Shown here one piece after another: positions 7,610-15,014 of a stretch of DNA of 18,191 nucleotides. The stretch lies in the NCBI GenBank assembly GCA_046153505.1, contig JBJXDT010000002.1, forward strand, positions 1 through 18,191. The letters run 5' to 3'. The first letter of the stretch is position 1, and each line of letters starts with the position of its first letter. A program made the position numbers and the translations under genes. The notes beneath the pieces were generated by a model. It was not told the DNA's origin and ran no database searches. It saw nothing but the letters and a program-made list of their open reading frames with translations. Source of the DNA: JBJXDT01 sp046153505. Lineage in GTDB: Bacteria; Pseudomonadota; Gammaproteobacteria; Burkholderiales; Methylophilaceae.

Positions 7610-7621
7610 GAATATAACTAG
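7602..7621 (+). repeat. Perfect inverted repeat spanning murJ stop and ribF leader
   Basis: CTAGTTA (7602-7608) and TAACTAG (7615-7621) are exact reverse complements around a 6-nt loop. The left arm contains most of the murJ TAA and the right arm ends one base before the ribF ATG. In mRNA it would place the ribF initiation region in a weak AT-rich hairpin. It lacks a following T run, so it is not a terminator. Confidence 0.6.
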
Positions 7622-7622
7622 A

Positions 7623-8519
7623 ATGAGAGTTTACCGCCATTTCCCGACTCAATTTTGTGCGCCAATTGCGTTAGCCATCGGTAATTTTGATGGCATTCAC
7701 CTTGGCCATCAGGCCCTATTGACAAGGCTCGTAGAGACATCGAAAGCTAAAAATATTGCGCCAGCGGTCATGACATTTGAGCCGCACCCAAGGGAATTTT
7801 TTAGCCCACAAAATGCGCCAGCGCGACTAACAACTTTGCGGGAAAAGTTTGAGTATTTTGCAGAAGCGAAGGTAGAAAAAGTATTTATTTGCGCTTTCAA
7901 TCAAAAATTTGCGCAAATGTCTGCCCTAGATTTTATGCGGAATACTTTGCGCGAGAAACTTAATGCAAATACGATTTTAGTTGGTGATGATTTTAGATTT
8001 GGTGCTAAGCGAGTGGGTAGCATTAATGATTTTACTGCCAATCACTTTGACTTAATAAGCTTGCCGCAAGTTAACATTGGCACGGAGCGAGTGTCCAGCA
8101 CGTCAGTGCGCAATGCGCTTGCGAGGGGTGATCTGACGCAGGCAGCTCAGTTGCTCGGACGCGCATATAGCATCAGCGGAAAAGTAGTGTATGGTGCGCA
8201 ACGTGGTCGCCAATTAGGTTTTCCCACGGCAAATATTCATATGCGTCATGAGCGACCTGCATTAACAGGCGTTTATGCGGTAAAATTGGACGGTTTGAAT
8301 GCGGTCGCTAATTTAGGTATACGTCCCACAATCGTGGGTGTACCAAAAATGTCATTAGAAGTGCATGTAATTGATTTTAATGGTGATTTGTATGGACGTC
8401 ATGTGCATGTGGCGTTTTGTCATAAAATCCGTGACGAGCAAAAATTTGAGAATTTAGACGCATTAAAGGCGCAGATTGCAGATGATGTGCAAGCTGCAAA
8501 AGACTATTTTAAGAAGTGA
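7623..8519 (+). CDS. ribF: Bifunctional riboflavin kinase / FAD synthetase
   Basis: RibF phosphorylates riboflavin to FMN and adenylates FMN to FAD. The 298-aa product is close to the usual 300-310 aa. The N-terminal FAD synthetase domain has GNFDGIHLGH (20-29), VGDDFRFG (120-127) and SSTSVR (158-163). The C-terminal riboflavin kinase domain has the GRQLGFPTANI motif (195-205) and a typical VANLGIRPT segment. It begins 13 bp after murJ with no visible Shine-Dalgarno and with a hairpin over the leader, so translation may be coupled to murJ. ileS follows 2 bp after its stop, the well-known ribF-ileS-lspA order. Confidence 0.96.
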   Translation: MRVYRHFPTQFCAPIALAIGNFDGIHLGHQALLTRLVETSKAKNIAPAVMTFEPHPREFFSPQNAPARLTTLREKFEYFAEAKVEKVFICAFNQKFAQMSALDFMRNTLREKLNANTILVGDDFRFGAKRVGSINDFTANHFDLISLPQVNIGTERVSSTSVRNALARGDLTQAAQLLGRAYSISGKVVYGAQRGRQLGFPTANIHMRHERPALTGVYAVKLDGLNAVANLGIRPTIVGVPKMSLEVHVIDFNGDLYGRHVHVAFCHKIRDEQKFENLDALKAQIADDVQAAKDYFKK

Positions 8520-8521
8520 AC

Positions 8522-11341
8522 ATGAGCGAAGACAATAAAGATTCAAAATACAAACTTAACCTGCCGGAAACTAGTTTTCCCATGCGCGGAGACTTGGCAA
8601 AGCGTGAGCCTGCCTGGTTAAAACATTGGCAAGATAAAAAGCTCTATGAGCGTATTCGCAAGGCTCGCAAAGGTGCAAAAAAATTCATTCTGCACGATGG
8701 TCCGCCATATGCGAATGGTGATATTCATATCGGTCATGCCGTGAATAAAATCTTAAAAGACATCATCGTTAAATCTAAAACCATGAGTGGTTTTGATGCA
8801 CCTTATGTGCCAGGCTGGGATTGTCATGGCTTACCGATTGAGTTGGTAGTAGAAAAAAATCATGGTAAAAATATAGATCCTGCCAAATTCCGTGATCTTT
8901 GTCGCGCCTACGCGACCGAGCAAGTCGAAAAGCAGAAGAAAGACTTTATTCGTTTGGGTGTATTGGGAGACTGGGATAATCCCTATCTGACCATGGATTT
9001 TAAAACCGAGGCAGACATTATGCGAGCGCTCGGCAAAATTTATGAAAATGGCTATCTTTACCAAGGCAGCAAGCCCGTGCATTGGTGCGTCGATTGTGGC
9101 TCGGCGCTTGCAGAGGCCGAAGTTGAATATGAAGACGTGAATTCGCCTGCAATTGATGTTGGTTTCAAGATTGTTGATAACGCTGCTTTGAGTAAAGCAT
9201 TTGGTGTAGAGGTTAAGGGTGATGTGTTTGCCGTGATTTGGACAACAACACCTTGGACATTGCCTTCGAATCAGGCTGTGAGCGTGCACCCAGATGTTGA
9301 CTATGATTTAATCAAAACCAATAAAGGAATCTTTATCTTTGCACATGATCTTTTAGAGCCAACACTTGCAAGATACGGCATACAAGATTATGAATTAGTT
9401 GCGACGAGAAAAGGAACTCCGCTATTTGGGTTGTTGTTGCATCACCCATTCGACAAACGCCAAGTACCTATAATCCTAGGCGAACATGTAACAACTGAGG
9501 CTGGTACGGGCTTGGTGCATACTGCAGCTGCACATGGTAACGACGACTGGTTGGTAATGCGTCGAACTTATCCTGATGAAAAACCGCGCATTTTAATGGG
9601 CGGCGATGGCAAGTTCTTTAATAGTGAATTGGTTGAGTTAGCTGAAATTAGAGGCTTGACAAGGCAAGAAGCCAATAAAGTGATTCTAGCCAAAATGCAG
9701 GAGAATGGCACTTTGTTAGCAAGTGCACGCTTGAATCATAGCTTCCCTCATTGCTGGCGCCATAAAACTCCCTTAATGCAGCTTGCCACACACCAATGGT
9801 TTATCGGCATGAACGCGGAAGATGCGGTGGGTTTGAGTTTGCGTCACTACGCCAACAATGCGGTGGACGCAACCGCATTTTACCCAAGTTGGGGCAAGGC
9901 GCGACTAGAGGCGATGATTAAGAATCGCCCAGATTGGTGCGTTTCTCGCCAACGTAACTGGGGCGTGCCCATGCCGTTTTTTGTGCATAAAGAAACTGGC
10001 CAGCCGCATCCTGAAACTGCAAGGTTGCTCGAAATTGTATGCAAAATGGTAGAGCAAAAAGGCATAGAGGCTTGGTTTAGCTTAGACGGTGATGTCTTTT
10101 TAGCGCAACATGCGCAGCGTAATGCAGCGGAATATAAAAAAGTCACCGATACTTTAGATGTTTGGTTTGATTCTGGCACGACGCATGCGGCGGTGCTAAA
10201 GCGTCGCCCAGATTTGCAGTTTCCTGCTGATTTATATTTGGAAGGTTCAGACCAGCATCGCGGCTGGTTTCAAAGCTCACTTTTAACGGGTTGTGCGATT
10301 GATGGCAGGGCGCCTTACGAAGCCTTGCTCACGCATGGTTTTGTGGTGGATGGCGCAGGCCACAAAATGAGTAAATCCAAAGGCAACGTGGTGGCGCCGC
10401 AAAAAGTGATGGATACTTATGGAGCAGATATTTTACGCTTATGGGTGGCCTCGACTGATTATTCTGGCGAACTGACGATTTCAGATGAAATTTTAAAGCG
10501 CGTGGCCGATAGTTATCGCAAAATTCGCAATACCTTACGCTTTTTATTGGCAAATTTAGCCGACTTTGATGCAAGCAAACACTTGCTTCCTGCAGAAAAA
10601 TGGCTAGAGATTGACCGCTATGCGCTATATTTAACAGAGCAACTGCAAGAGGGTATTTTGGAAGATTTTGATAAATACGAATTCCATTTGGCGGTGCAAA
10701 AATTTGTAGGTTTTTGTAACGAAGATTTAGGTGGATTTTACTTAGATATTCTTAAAGACAGGCTTTACACCGCAGGTGAAAACTCATCTGCACGCCGCGC
10801 TGCGCAAAGTGCGTTGCATCATATTACACACGCTTTAATGCGTTTGATGGCGCCCATTTTGAGCTTTACTGCGGATGAAATTTGGCAAATTTTGGATTTA
10901 AATGCAGATGAAACTGTGTTTACTGAATTGTGGTACAAGCTACCATCGCATGGCTTGAAATCCCCTCGAATAAAGGCTTGGCAAGAAATACGTGATACGC
11001 GCGGGCTTGCGGCAAAAGAAATCGAAGTGCTGCGCGAAGTTGGCAAAGTAGGATCGTCATTACAAGCAGAGATTGAGTTTCATGTGCCAAAAGCAAGCTA
11101 CGAAGCACTTGCCAGCCTAGGCGATGATTTACGCTTTGCGATGATTACTTCGAGCGCGAAAGTGGTGAAGGCAAAAAATGAGAAAAAACAAAAAATTGTA
11201 GTAAAGCCAAGCATGTATAAAAAATGTGATCGCTGTTGGCATTACCGCGCAGACGTAGGTGCAGACAAAGCGCATCTACAAATTTGTGGACGATGTGTCA
11301 GCAATTTGTTTGGTAAAGGCGAGCCGCGTAAATATGCCTAA
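8522..11341 (+). CDS. ileS: Isoleucyl-tRNA synthetase
   Basis: IleRS charges tRNA-Ile with isoleucine and edits mischarged valine. The 939-aa protein is the bacterial class Ia type. It has the HIGH motif (His69-His72 in PPYANGDIHIGH), the KMSKSKGN signature at 615-622, the inserted CP1 editing domain with WTTTPWTLPSN, and a C-terminal zinc site formed by Cys902, Cys905, Cys922 and Cys925. The zinc site and sequence style indicate the common mupirocin-sensitive form rather than the eukaryote-like type 2. The ATG at 8522 is preferred over the GTG at 8516, which overlaps the ribF stop; the sequence AAGAAG just upstream may act as a weak ribosome binding site. The 3' end overlaps lspA by 8 bp. 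Confidence 0.97.
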   Translation: MSEDNKDSKYKLNLPETSFPMRGDLAKREPAWLKHWQDKKLYERIRKARKGAKKFILHDGPPYANGDIHIGHAVNKILKDIIVKSKTMSGFDAPYVPGWDCHGLPIELVVEKNHGKNIDPAKFRDLCRAYATEQVEKQKKDFIRLGVLGDWDNPYLTMDFKTEADIMRALGKIYENGYLYQGSKPVHWCVDCGSALAEAEVEYEDVNSPAIDVGFKIVDNAALSKAFGVEVKGDVFAVIWTTTPWTLPSNQAVSVHPDVDYDLIKTNKGIFIFAHDLLEPTLARYGIQDYELVATRKGTPLFGLLLHHPFDKRQVPIILGEHVTTEAGTGLVHTAAAHGNDDWLVMRRTYPDEKPRILMGGDGKFFNSELVELAEIRGLTRQEANKVILAKMQENGTLLASARLNHSFPHCWRHKTPLMQLATHQWFIGMNAEDAVGLSLRHYANNAVDATAFYPSWGKARLEAMIKNRPDWCVSRQRNWGVPMPFFVHKETGQPHPETARLLEIVCKMVEQKGIEAWFSLDGDVFLAQHAQRNAAEYKKVTDTLDVWFDSGTTHAAVLKRRPDLQFPADLYLEGSDQHRGWFQSSLLTGCAIDGRAPYEALLTHGFVVDGAGHKMSKSKGNVVAPQKVMDTYGADILRLWVASTDYSGELTISDEILKRVADSYRKIRNTLRFLLANLADFDASKHLLPAEKWLEIDRYALYLTEQLQEGILEDFDKYEFHLAVQKFVGFCNEDLGGFYLDILKDRLYTAGENSSARRAAQSALHHITHALMRLMAPILSFTADEIWQILDLNADETVFTELWYKLPSHGLKSPRIKAWQEIRDTRGLAAKEIEVLREVGKVGSSLQAEIEFHVPKASYEALASLGDDLRFAMITSSAKVVKAKNEKKQKIVVKPSMYKKCDRCWHYRADVGADKAHLQICGRCVSNLFGKGEPRKYA

Positions 11342-11795
11342 ACTTTATAAGTGGTTTGGCATTAGCGCGATTGTGGTTGCGCTCGATTTATACACTAAGC
11401 ACTTGATTCAAAATAATTTTGTGCTTGGTGAAAGTAAAACTATTTCATCTATTTTTGATTTGGTGCGCTTTCATAACGAGGGTGCCGCCTTTAGTTTTTT
11501 GAATGACGCAGGCGGTTGGCAGCGCTGGTTTTTTACAATTGTCGCAGCAGTCGCAAGCATTTTTATTATTTATTTAATCAATAAACATCAAAAACAAAAA
11601 CTTTTTTGCTTGGGATTAGCCTTAATATTGGGTGGTGCACTAGGTAATTTGTACGACAGAATCACACTCGGTTATGTGGTGGATTTTTTGTATTTCCACA
11701 TCAACAATCACTACTGGCCAGCTTTTAATGTGGCAGACAGTGCAGTGAGTGTGGGCGTGGGTATTTTATTGCTGGATAATTTCAAGACAACTTAG
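11334..11795 (+). CDS. lspA: Lipoprotein signal peptidase (signal peptidase II)
   Basis: LspA is an inner-membrane aspartyl protease that removes the signal peptide from diacylglyceryl-modified prolipoproteins. The reading frame is open from further upstream, but the natural start is the ATG at 11334, giving a 153-aa protein of normal length that overlaps ileS by 8 bp. Four hydrophobic segments are visible. Conserved motifs are FHNEGAAFSFL (46-56), GGALGNLYDRI with catalytic Asp108, VVDFLYFH and WPAFNVADS with catalytic Asp135. AAAGGCGAG about 15 bp upstream is a likely ribosome binding site. It belongs to the ribF-ileS-lspA cluster; ispH, often next, is replaced here by msrB. Confidence 0.96.
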   Translation: MPKLYKWFGISAIVVALDLYTKHLIQNNFVLGESKTISSIFDLVRFHNEGAAFSFLNDAGGWQRWFFTIVAAVASIFIIYLINKHQKQKLFCLGLALILGGALGNLYDRITLGYVVDFLYFHINNHYWPAFNVADSAVSVGVGILLLDNFKTT

Positions 11796-11807
11796 CGGAG
11801 GTATGCG

Positions 11808-12200
11808 ATGGCTAAAGTAGTAAAAACAGATGCGGAATGGAAAGCTCAATTAACGCCGATGCAATATGAAGTGACACGTCATGCGGCGACTGAACGTGCT
11901 GGTACTGGAGAATACGCTTATCATAATGAGCATGGTATTTACACTTGTGTGTGTTGCAATACGCCACTTTTTGAATCGGACACTAAGTTTGATGCTGGAT
12001 GTGGTTGGCCGAGTTATTTCAAGCCTTTAAACCCTGAAAATGTGCGTGAGAATGTAGATAAATCTCATGGCATGATTCGCACCGAAGTCATTTGCAATGT
12101 GTGCGACGCGCACCTTGGCCATGTGTTTCCTGATGGCCCGCCACCAACCGGCTTGCGCTACTGCATTAATTCAGCCTCGCTCAAGTTTGACCCAATTTAA
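11808..12200 (+). CDS. msrB: Peptide-methionine (R)-S-oxide reductase
   Basis: MsrB reduces the R epimer of methionine sulfoxide in oxidised proteins. The 130-aa product is a complete cytoplasmic single-domain MsrB with no signal peptide. It shows the zinc-binding CxxC pairs Cys47/Cys50 and Cys96/Cys99, GCGWPSY with possible resolving Cys65, the HLGHVFPDGPPPTGLRYCINS signature (in parts, 102-122) and the catalytic Cys119 in RYCINS. A strong GGAGGT Shine-Dalgarno lies upstream. It begins 12 bp after lspA and is probably the last gene of that transcript. It converges with the DUF808 gene with only 2 bp between the stop codons and no terminator in view. Confidence 0.97.
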   Translation: MAKVVKTDAEWKAQLTPMQYEVTRHAATERAGTGEYAYHNEHGIYTCVCCNTPLFESDTKFDAGCGWPSYFKPLNPENVRENVDKSHGMIRTEVICNVCDAHLGHVFPDGPPPTGLRYCINSASLKFDPI

Positions 12201-12202
12201 GT

Positions 12203-13120
12203 TTATTTGAGTTTTTTAAACAGCATTAAAACTAAAAGCACGAGTGCGCCAGCCAAAACGCCAACAAGTGCGTTTGCGCTTTGCGAAATAATGCCAGCTG
12301 TGATTCCACCTGCACTTTCTGTCATCTGTTCAACACCGTGATGCAAAAAAGGTAGGCCATGCACAAGAATGCCGCCACCGACTAAAAACATCGCGGCAGT
12401 ACCGACCACGGAAAGAGTGCGCATTAAAAATGGCGCAAACGCTAAAATTTTCTCACCGATTTTTCGACTAAGTTGCGCAAAAAAACTCGCGCCTTTTTTT
12501 AACATCAAGTGCAAGCCCAAATCATCTAATTTAACAATTCCAGCTACTAAGCCATATACGCCAATCGTCATGATGACGGCAATGAGCGAAACCACCATTA
12601 CTTGTCTGCTAAAGGCTTCAGTTGCAACGGTGCCAAGTGCAATCACAATAATTTCTGCCGAAAGTACAAAGTCAGTGCGAACTGCGCCCTTGATTTTATC
12701 TTTTTCAAAAGCCACCATATCAATTTGGTGATCTTCCAGCGCATTATCAAGCGCTACTTCATGGGCCTCTATTTCGGTAGGCGAGTGCAAAAATTTATGT
12801 GCAATCTTCTCAACGCCTTCGAAGCAGAGATAGGCGCCTCCAATCATAAGTAGTGGCGTAATTAGCCAAGGCGCAAAATAGCTAATCGCAAGCGCAGCAG
12901 GCACTAAAATTAACTTGTTTACAAATGAGCCTTTAGCAACTGCCCACACCACGGGCAGCTCTCGCTCAGCATTAACTCCTGTGACTTGTTGCGCGTTTAG
13001 CGCCAAGTCGTCGCCTAATACGCCTGCAGTTTTTTTTGCGGCGATTTTGGTCATTACAGAAACATCATCCAAAATGGTGGTGATGTCGTCTAGAAGCGCT
13101 AGTAAACTACCTGTTGCCAT
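12203..13120 (-). CDS. DUF808 / YedI family inner-membrane protein
   Basis: This 305-aa protein matches the DUF808 family (E. coli YedI), inner-membrane proteins of unknown function. It opens with the family's hallmark MATGSLLALLDDITTILDDVSVMTKIAAKKTAGVLGDDLALNA (read in parts, 1-43) and VTGVNAERELPVVWAVAKGS, then has about five or six hydrophobic helices: near 72-95, 135-150, 173-200, 235-260 and 275-302. The charged region EIEAHEVALDNALEDHQ lies on a soluble loop. The start is supported by this N-terminus; the Shine-Dalgarno is weak. A TATAAT box lies about 28 bp upstream. It is transcribed towards msrB and diverges from the DUF2946 gene. No function can be given. Confidence 0.9.
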   Translation of the reverse strand: MATGSLLALLDDITTILDDVSVMTKIAAKKTAGVLGDDLALNAQQVTGVNAERELPVVWAVAKGSFVNKLILVPAALAISYFAPWLITPLLMIGGAYLCFEGVEKIAHKFLHSPTEIEAHEVALDNALEDHQIDMVAFEKDKIKGAVRTDFVLSAEIIVIALGTVATEAFSRQVMVVSLIAVIMTIGVYGLVAGIVKLDDLGLHLMLKKGASFFAQLSRKIGEKILAFAPFLMRTLSVVGTAAMFLVGGGILVHGLPFLHHGVEQMTESAGGITAGIISQSANALVGVLAGALVLLVLMLFKKLK

Positions 13121-13147
13121 GAAGTACTTTCAAAGTTTTGTGCACAT

Positions 13148-13153
13148 ATTATA
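13148..13153 (-). promoter_or_regulatory. -10 box of the DUF808 gene
   Basis: Minus-strand TATAAT lies about 28 bp upstream of the ATG. The best -35 candidates around plus 13170-13177 (TTAAAA-like) are weak. The 136-bp gap 13121-13256 holds this element and the divergent promoter below. Confidence 0.5.
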
Positions 13154-13215
13154 TATGGCAATGCTGATATTTTAATCTTGGGATGGACTAATGGAGTAGT
13201 TAAATATTAGTAGAA

Positions 13216-13250
13216 CACTGTAGTGCAAGTAAAATGGGTTAGGCTATAAT
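13216..13250 (+). promoter_or_regulatory. Putative promoter of the DUF2946 gene with CACT/AGTG dyad
   Basis: TATAAT at 13245-13250 is a perfect -10 box that ends 6 nt before the ATG at 13257, so the transcript may be leaderless. At the place of the -35 there is no consensus hexamer; instead a small dyad CACT-GT-AGTG (13216-13225) is found. A missing -35 plus a dyad would suit an activator-dependent promoter, but this is inference. Confidence 0.5.
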
Positions 13251-13256
13251 AAGACT

Positions 13257-13685
13257 ATGATCTTACACCGCTATCGCCAAGTCATCAGCAAAATCGCCAT
13301 GTTTTTGGTGGTTTTTGCATCGCTCGCGCCCAGCGTGACGCACGCTTTAGCAACCCATAGTAATGGTAGTTTTCTGCAGGAAATCTGCTCAAGTAATGGA
13401 ATAAAGAAGATTGTTATACAAACAATTACCACGCATGGGCAACAACTCACCACTGTGTTCGATACCAAAAATTCTAACGAAAACACGCCAGCCAGCAATG
13501 CCTTGCACTTAGAGCATTGTCCGTTTTGTAGCGCAGGCGCTGTTAATGTAGCTGTTGCGCCAAACAGTCCGTGGGTATTCATGCTTGCCGAGCAAGCCAA
13601 AGCGATTGATTTTGATTACGTCACACCCGTTCAACCAAGTTACATCCAAACAGCGCATCCCACGCGCGCCCCACCTGTACTTTAA
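13257..13685 (+). CDS. Secreted DUF2946-like protein with HCPFC motif
   Basis: This 142-aa protein resembles DUF2946, small exported proteins of unknown function that I recall as frequent neighbours of TonB-dependent copper receptors. A basic start (MILHRYRQ) and hydrophobic segment 13-27 ending at THA or ALA give a signal peptide with cleavage near residue 30-32. The mature part has Cys44 in EICSSNG, then His84, His87, Cys88 and Cys91 in HLEHCPFC, a possible metal or disulfide site, and ends with the family-like RAPP (137-140). A second ATG at 13299 would start inside the hydrophobic segment and spoil the signal peptide. It is 102 bp upstream of the regulator and could be co-transcribed with it or separate. 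Family call good, function unknown. Confidence 0.75.
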   Translation: MILHRYRQVISKIAMFLVVFASLAPSVTHALATHSNGSFLQEICSSNGIKKIVIQTITTHGQQLTTVFDTKNSNENTPASNALHLEHCPFCSAGAVNVAVAPNSPWVFMLAEQAKAIDFDYVTPVQPSYIQTAHPTRAPPVL

Positions 13686-13707
13686 TTAAATTTTAAAAAA
13701 CGCAAAC

Positions 13708-13764
13708 TCTGCGGCTAAACGCCTTGCAGAAATCTTGCATGTTATCGACGCATTATTTCGTCGA
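13708..13764 (+). promoter_or_regulatory. Two inverted repeats in the gap before the regulator gene
   Basis: The 102-bp gap 13686-13787 has two dyads. The first (13708-13730) pairs TCTGC with GCAGA and GGC with GCC around a TAAAC loop, with a TT bulge. The second (13745-13764) pairs TCGACG with CGTCGA around 8 nt and ends 13 bp before the AGGAG ribosome binding site. Neither has a T run, so they are not intrinsic terminators. They may be operators or leader hairpins. No convincing promoter hexamers are seen. Confidence 0.4.
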
Positions 13765-13787
13765 AAAAATTTAATAGGAGTATACAA

Positions 13788-14036
13788 ATGATTCAATTAC
13801 AAATCTCTGAGCTTATTAAAGCTAAAAAAGTTGAGTGGAACCGCAAAATCACCATCAACGAAGTTGCTGAAACTACTGGCATCAGCCGTATGACTTTGTT
13901 CAGAATGATGAAAAACACAAGTCACAACACTGTGACCGATCATCTCGATAGCCTGTGCACATTTTTTGACTGTGAACTACACGAGTTGGTGCGCTACGTA
14001 CCAAATAACCATCATCAAATACAACAGGCGGCTTAA
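13788..14036 (+). CDS. Small Cro/C1-type HTH transcriptional regulator
   Basis: This 82-aa protein is a single DNA-binding domain of the Cro/C1 type, most like the HTH_26 (YozG-like) group. The helix-turn-helix is visible as INEVAETTGIS (23-33) followed by a recognition helix SRMTLFRMM (33-41), and then the family-typical LDSLCTFFDCELHELVRYVP region (53-72). Cys57 and Cys62 and the C-terminal NNHHQ are possible ligands for an effector, but nothing shows that they are used. The start has a strong AGGAG Shine-Dalgarno. The stop lies 2 bp before the next ATG, so the regulator is translated together with the outer-membrane genes and likely regulates them and itself. The target site is not known. 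Confidence 0.85.
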   Translation: MIQLQISELIKAKKVEWNRKITINEVAETTGISRMTLFRMMKNTSHNTVTDHLDSLCTFFDCELHELVRYVPNNHHQIQQAA

Positions 14037-14038
14037 TC

Positions 14039-14992
14039 ATGGCTAATCAACAAAAAATTGCGTTTGCAATTGTGATGCTCGCGTTTAATTTAACTGCACA
14101 TGCCAGTTGTGGTGGAGCGTTTTGCACGCTTAATACCGATGCAGGCGTGCAAGGCACTTGGAATAAACCTGGTGTGCGTTTGGATATACGAGGAGAGTTT
14201 ATCAATCTAGATCAATTGCGCCACGGTTCAAGTAAAGCAGCACCCTCTGGCGAAGTGAATGAGCATGACGAAACACGTACTTTAAACCGTAACTTTTTAG
14301 CCACGCTCGATTGGAATATCAATCAAGACTGGGGTGTAACCTTACGTTTACCTTTTGTAAATCGCGCGCATAACCATATATTTAATGCTGATAACGGTGC
14401 TGGTGGCGTTGACCCTGAGGTGGAAAGTTGGAATTTCAGTGGTATAGGGGATTTACAAGCGCTTGCACGCTATAACTTTTATAGCGATGGTATGAGCAAT
14501 GCAGGTGTGCGATTTGGGCTCAAATTGCCAACAGGCAGCATCAATAAAGCCAATAGTGAAGAGAAGGCAGAGCGTACTTTGCAACCTGGCTCTGGCAGTC
14601 TAGATACCATGTTAGGTGCTTATTACAACCAACACCATGGATCTATTGGTTGGTTTGTACAAGGCATGTGGCAGCAAACTGTTCACGATAGAGATGACTT
14701 TAAGCCAGGCACCAAGCTGGGGGTAGATGCGGGATTAAGTTATGCTGCAACGCCAGATTTAAGTTTAATGTTGCAAACCAATCTTCAATATAAAGCCAAA
14801 GACAGTGGTGTCAATGCAGAGCCTAAAGACTCTGGCGGCCACTCTATTAGTATTAGTCCAGGGTTGGCTTATAAATTGACAGAAGGCACGCAGATTTATG
14901 GCTTTGTTCAAAAACCTATTTATCAGTACGTGAACGGTGCGCAACTCACTTCAGATTGGTCTGTGGCTGTTGGCCTAAGCACGCATTTTTAA
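14039..14992 (+). CDS. Predicted outer-membrane beta-barrel protein with CGGAFC N-terminus
   Basis: This 317-aa protein has a signal peptide (hydrophobic 8-20, AHA cleavage at 22) and a mature start SCGGAFCTLNT with Cys24 and Cys29. The rest alternates polar and hydrophobic residues in amphipathic strands, with motifs such as LDWNINQDWGVTLRLPF, FGLKLPTG and TLQPGSGSLDTMLGAYY, and ends in Phe (VGLSTHF), which fits an outer-membrane barrel. Similar proteins are often labelled transporter or MetA-pathway (SphA/PF13557-like); I recognise the CGGxFC opening as recurrent but know of no function. The Cys context is not a proper lipobox (His at -3). The two exposed Cys could form a disulfide or bind a metal in the periplasm. 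It sits between the regulator (2 bp) and the TonB receptor (22 bp). Confidence 0.75.
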   Translation: MANQQKIAFAIVMLAFNLTAHASCGGAFCTLNTDAGVQGTWNKPGVRLDIRGEFINLDQLRHGSSKAAPSGEVNEHDETRTLNRNFLATLDWNINQDWGVTLRLPFVNRAHNHIFNADNGAGGVDPEVESWNFSGIGDLQALARYNFYSDGMSNAGVRFGLKLPTGSINKANSEEKAERTLQPGSGSLDTMLGAYYNQHHGSIGWFVQGMWQQTVHDRDDFKPGTKLGVDAGLSYAATPDLSLMLQTNLQYKAKDSGVNAEPKDSGGHSISISPGLAYKLTEGTQIYGFVQKPIYQYVNGAQLTSDWSVAVGLSTHF

Positions 14993-15014
14993 AAAAATAA
15001 TCAGGGAAATAAAA

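Noticed and set aside
8831..9289. 152-aa minus-strand open frame
   Set aside because: It lies wholly inside ileS, whose frame has full family motifs; composition (many His, Cys, Ile) is that of an antisense shadow and there is no ribosome binding site.
11259..11333. Upstream extension of lspA by 25 codons
   Set aside because: It lies inside the ileS zinc-finger coding region; the ATG at 11334 gives the normal lspA length and N-terminus.
13745..13770. Intrinsic terminator
   Set aside because: The dyad is followed by a run of A, not T, on the coding strand, so it lacks the terminator tail.
13686..13787. Cobalamin or other riboswitch upstream of the TonB receptor operon
   Set aside because: The gap is only 102 bp and shows no B12-box or other known aptamer pattern; the gap directly before the receptor is 22 bp.
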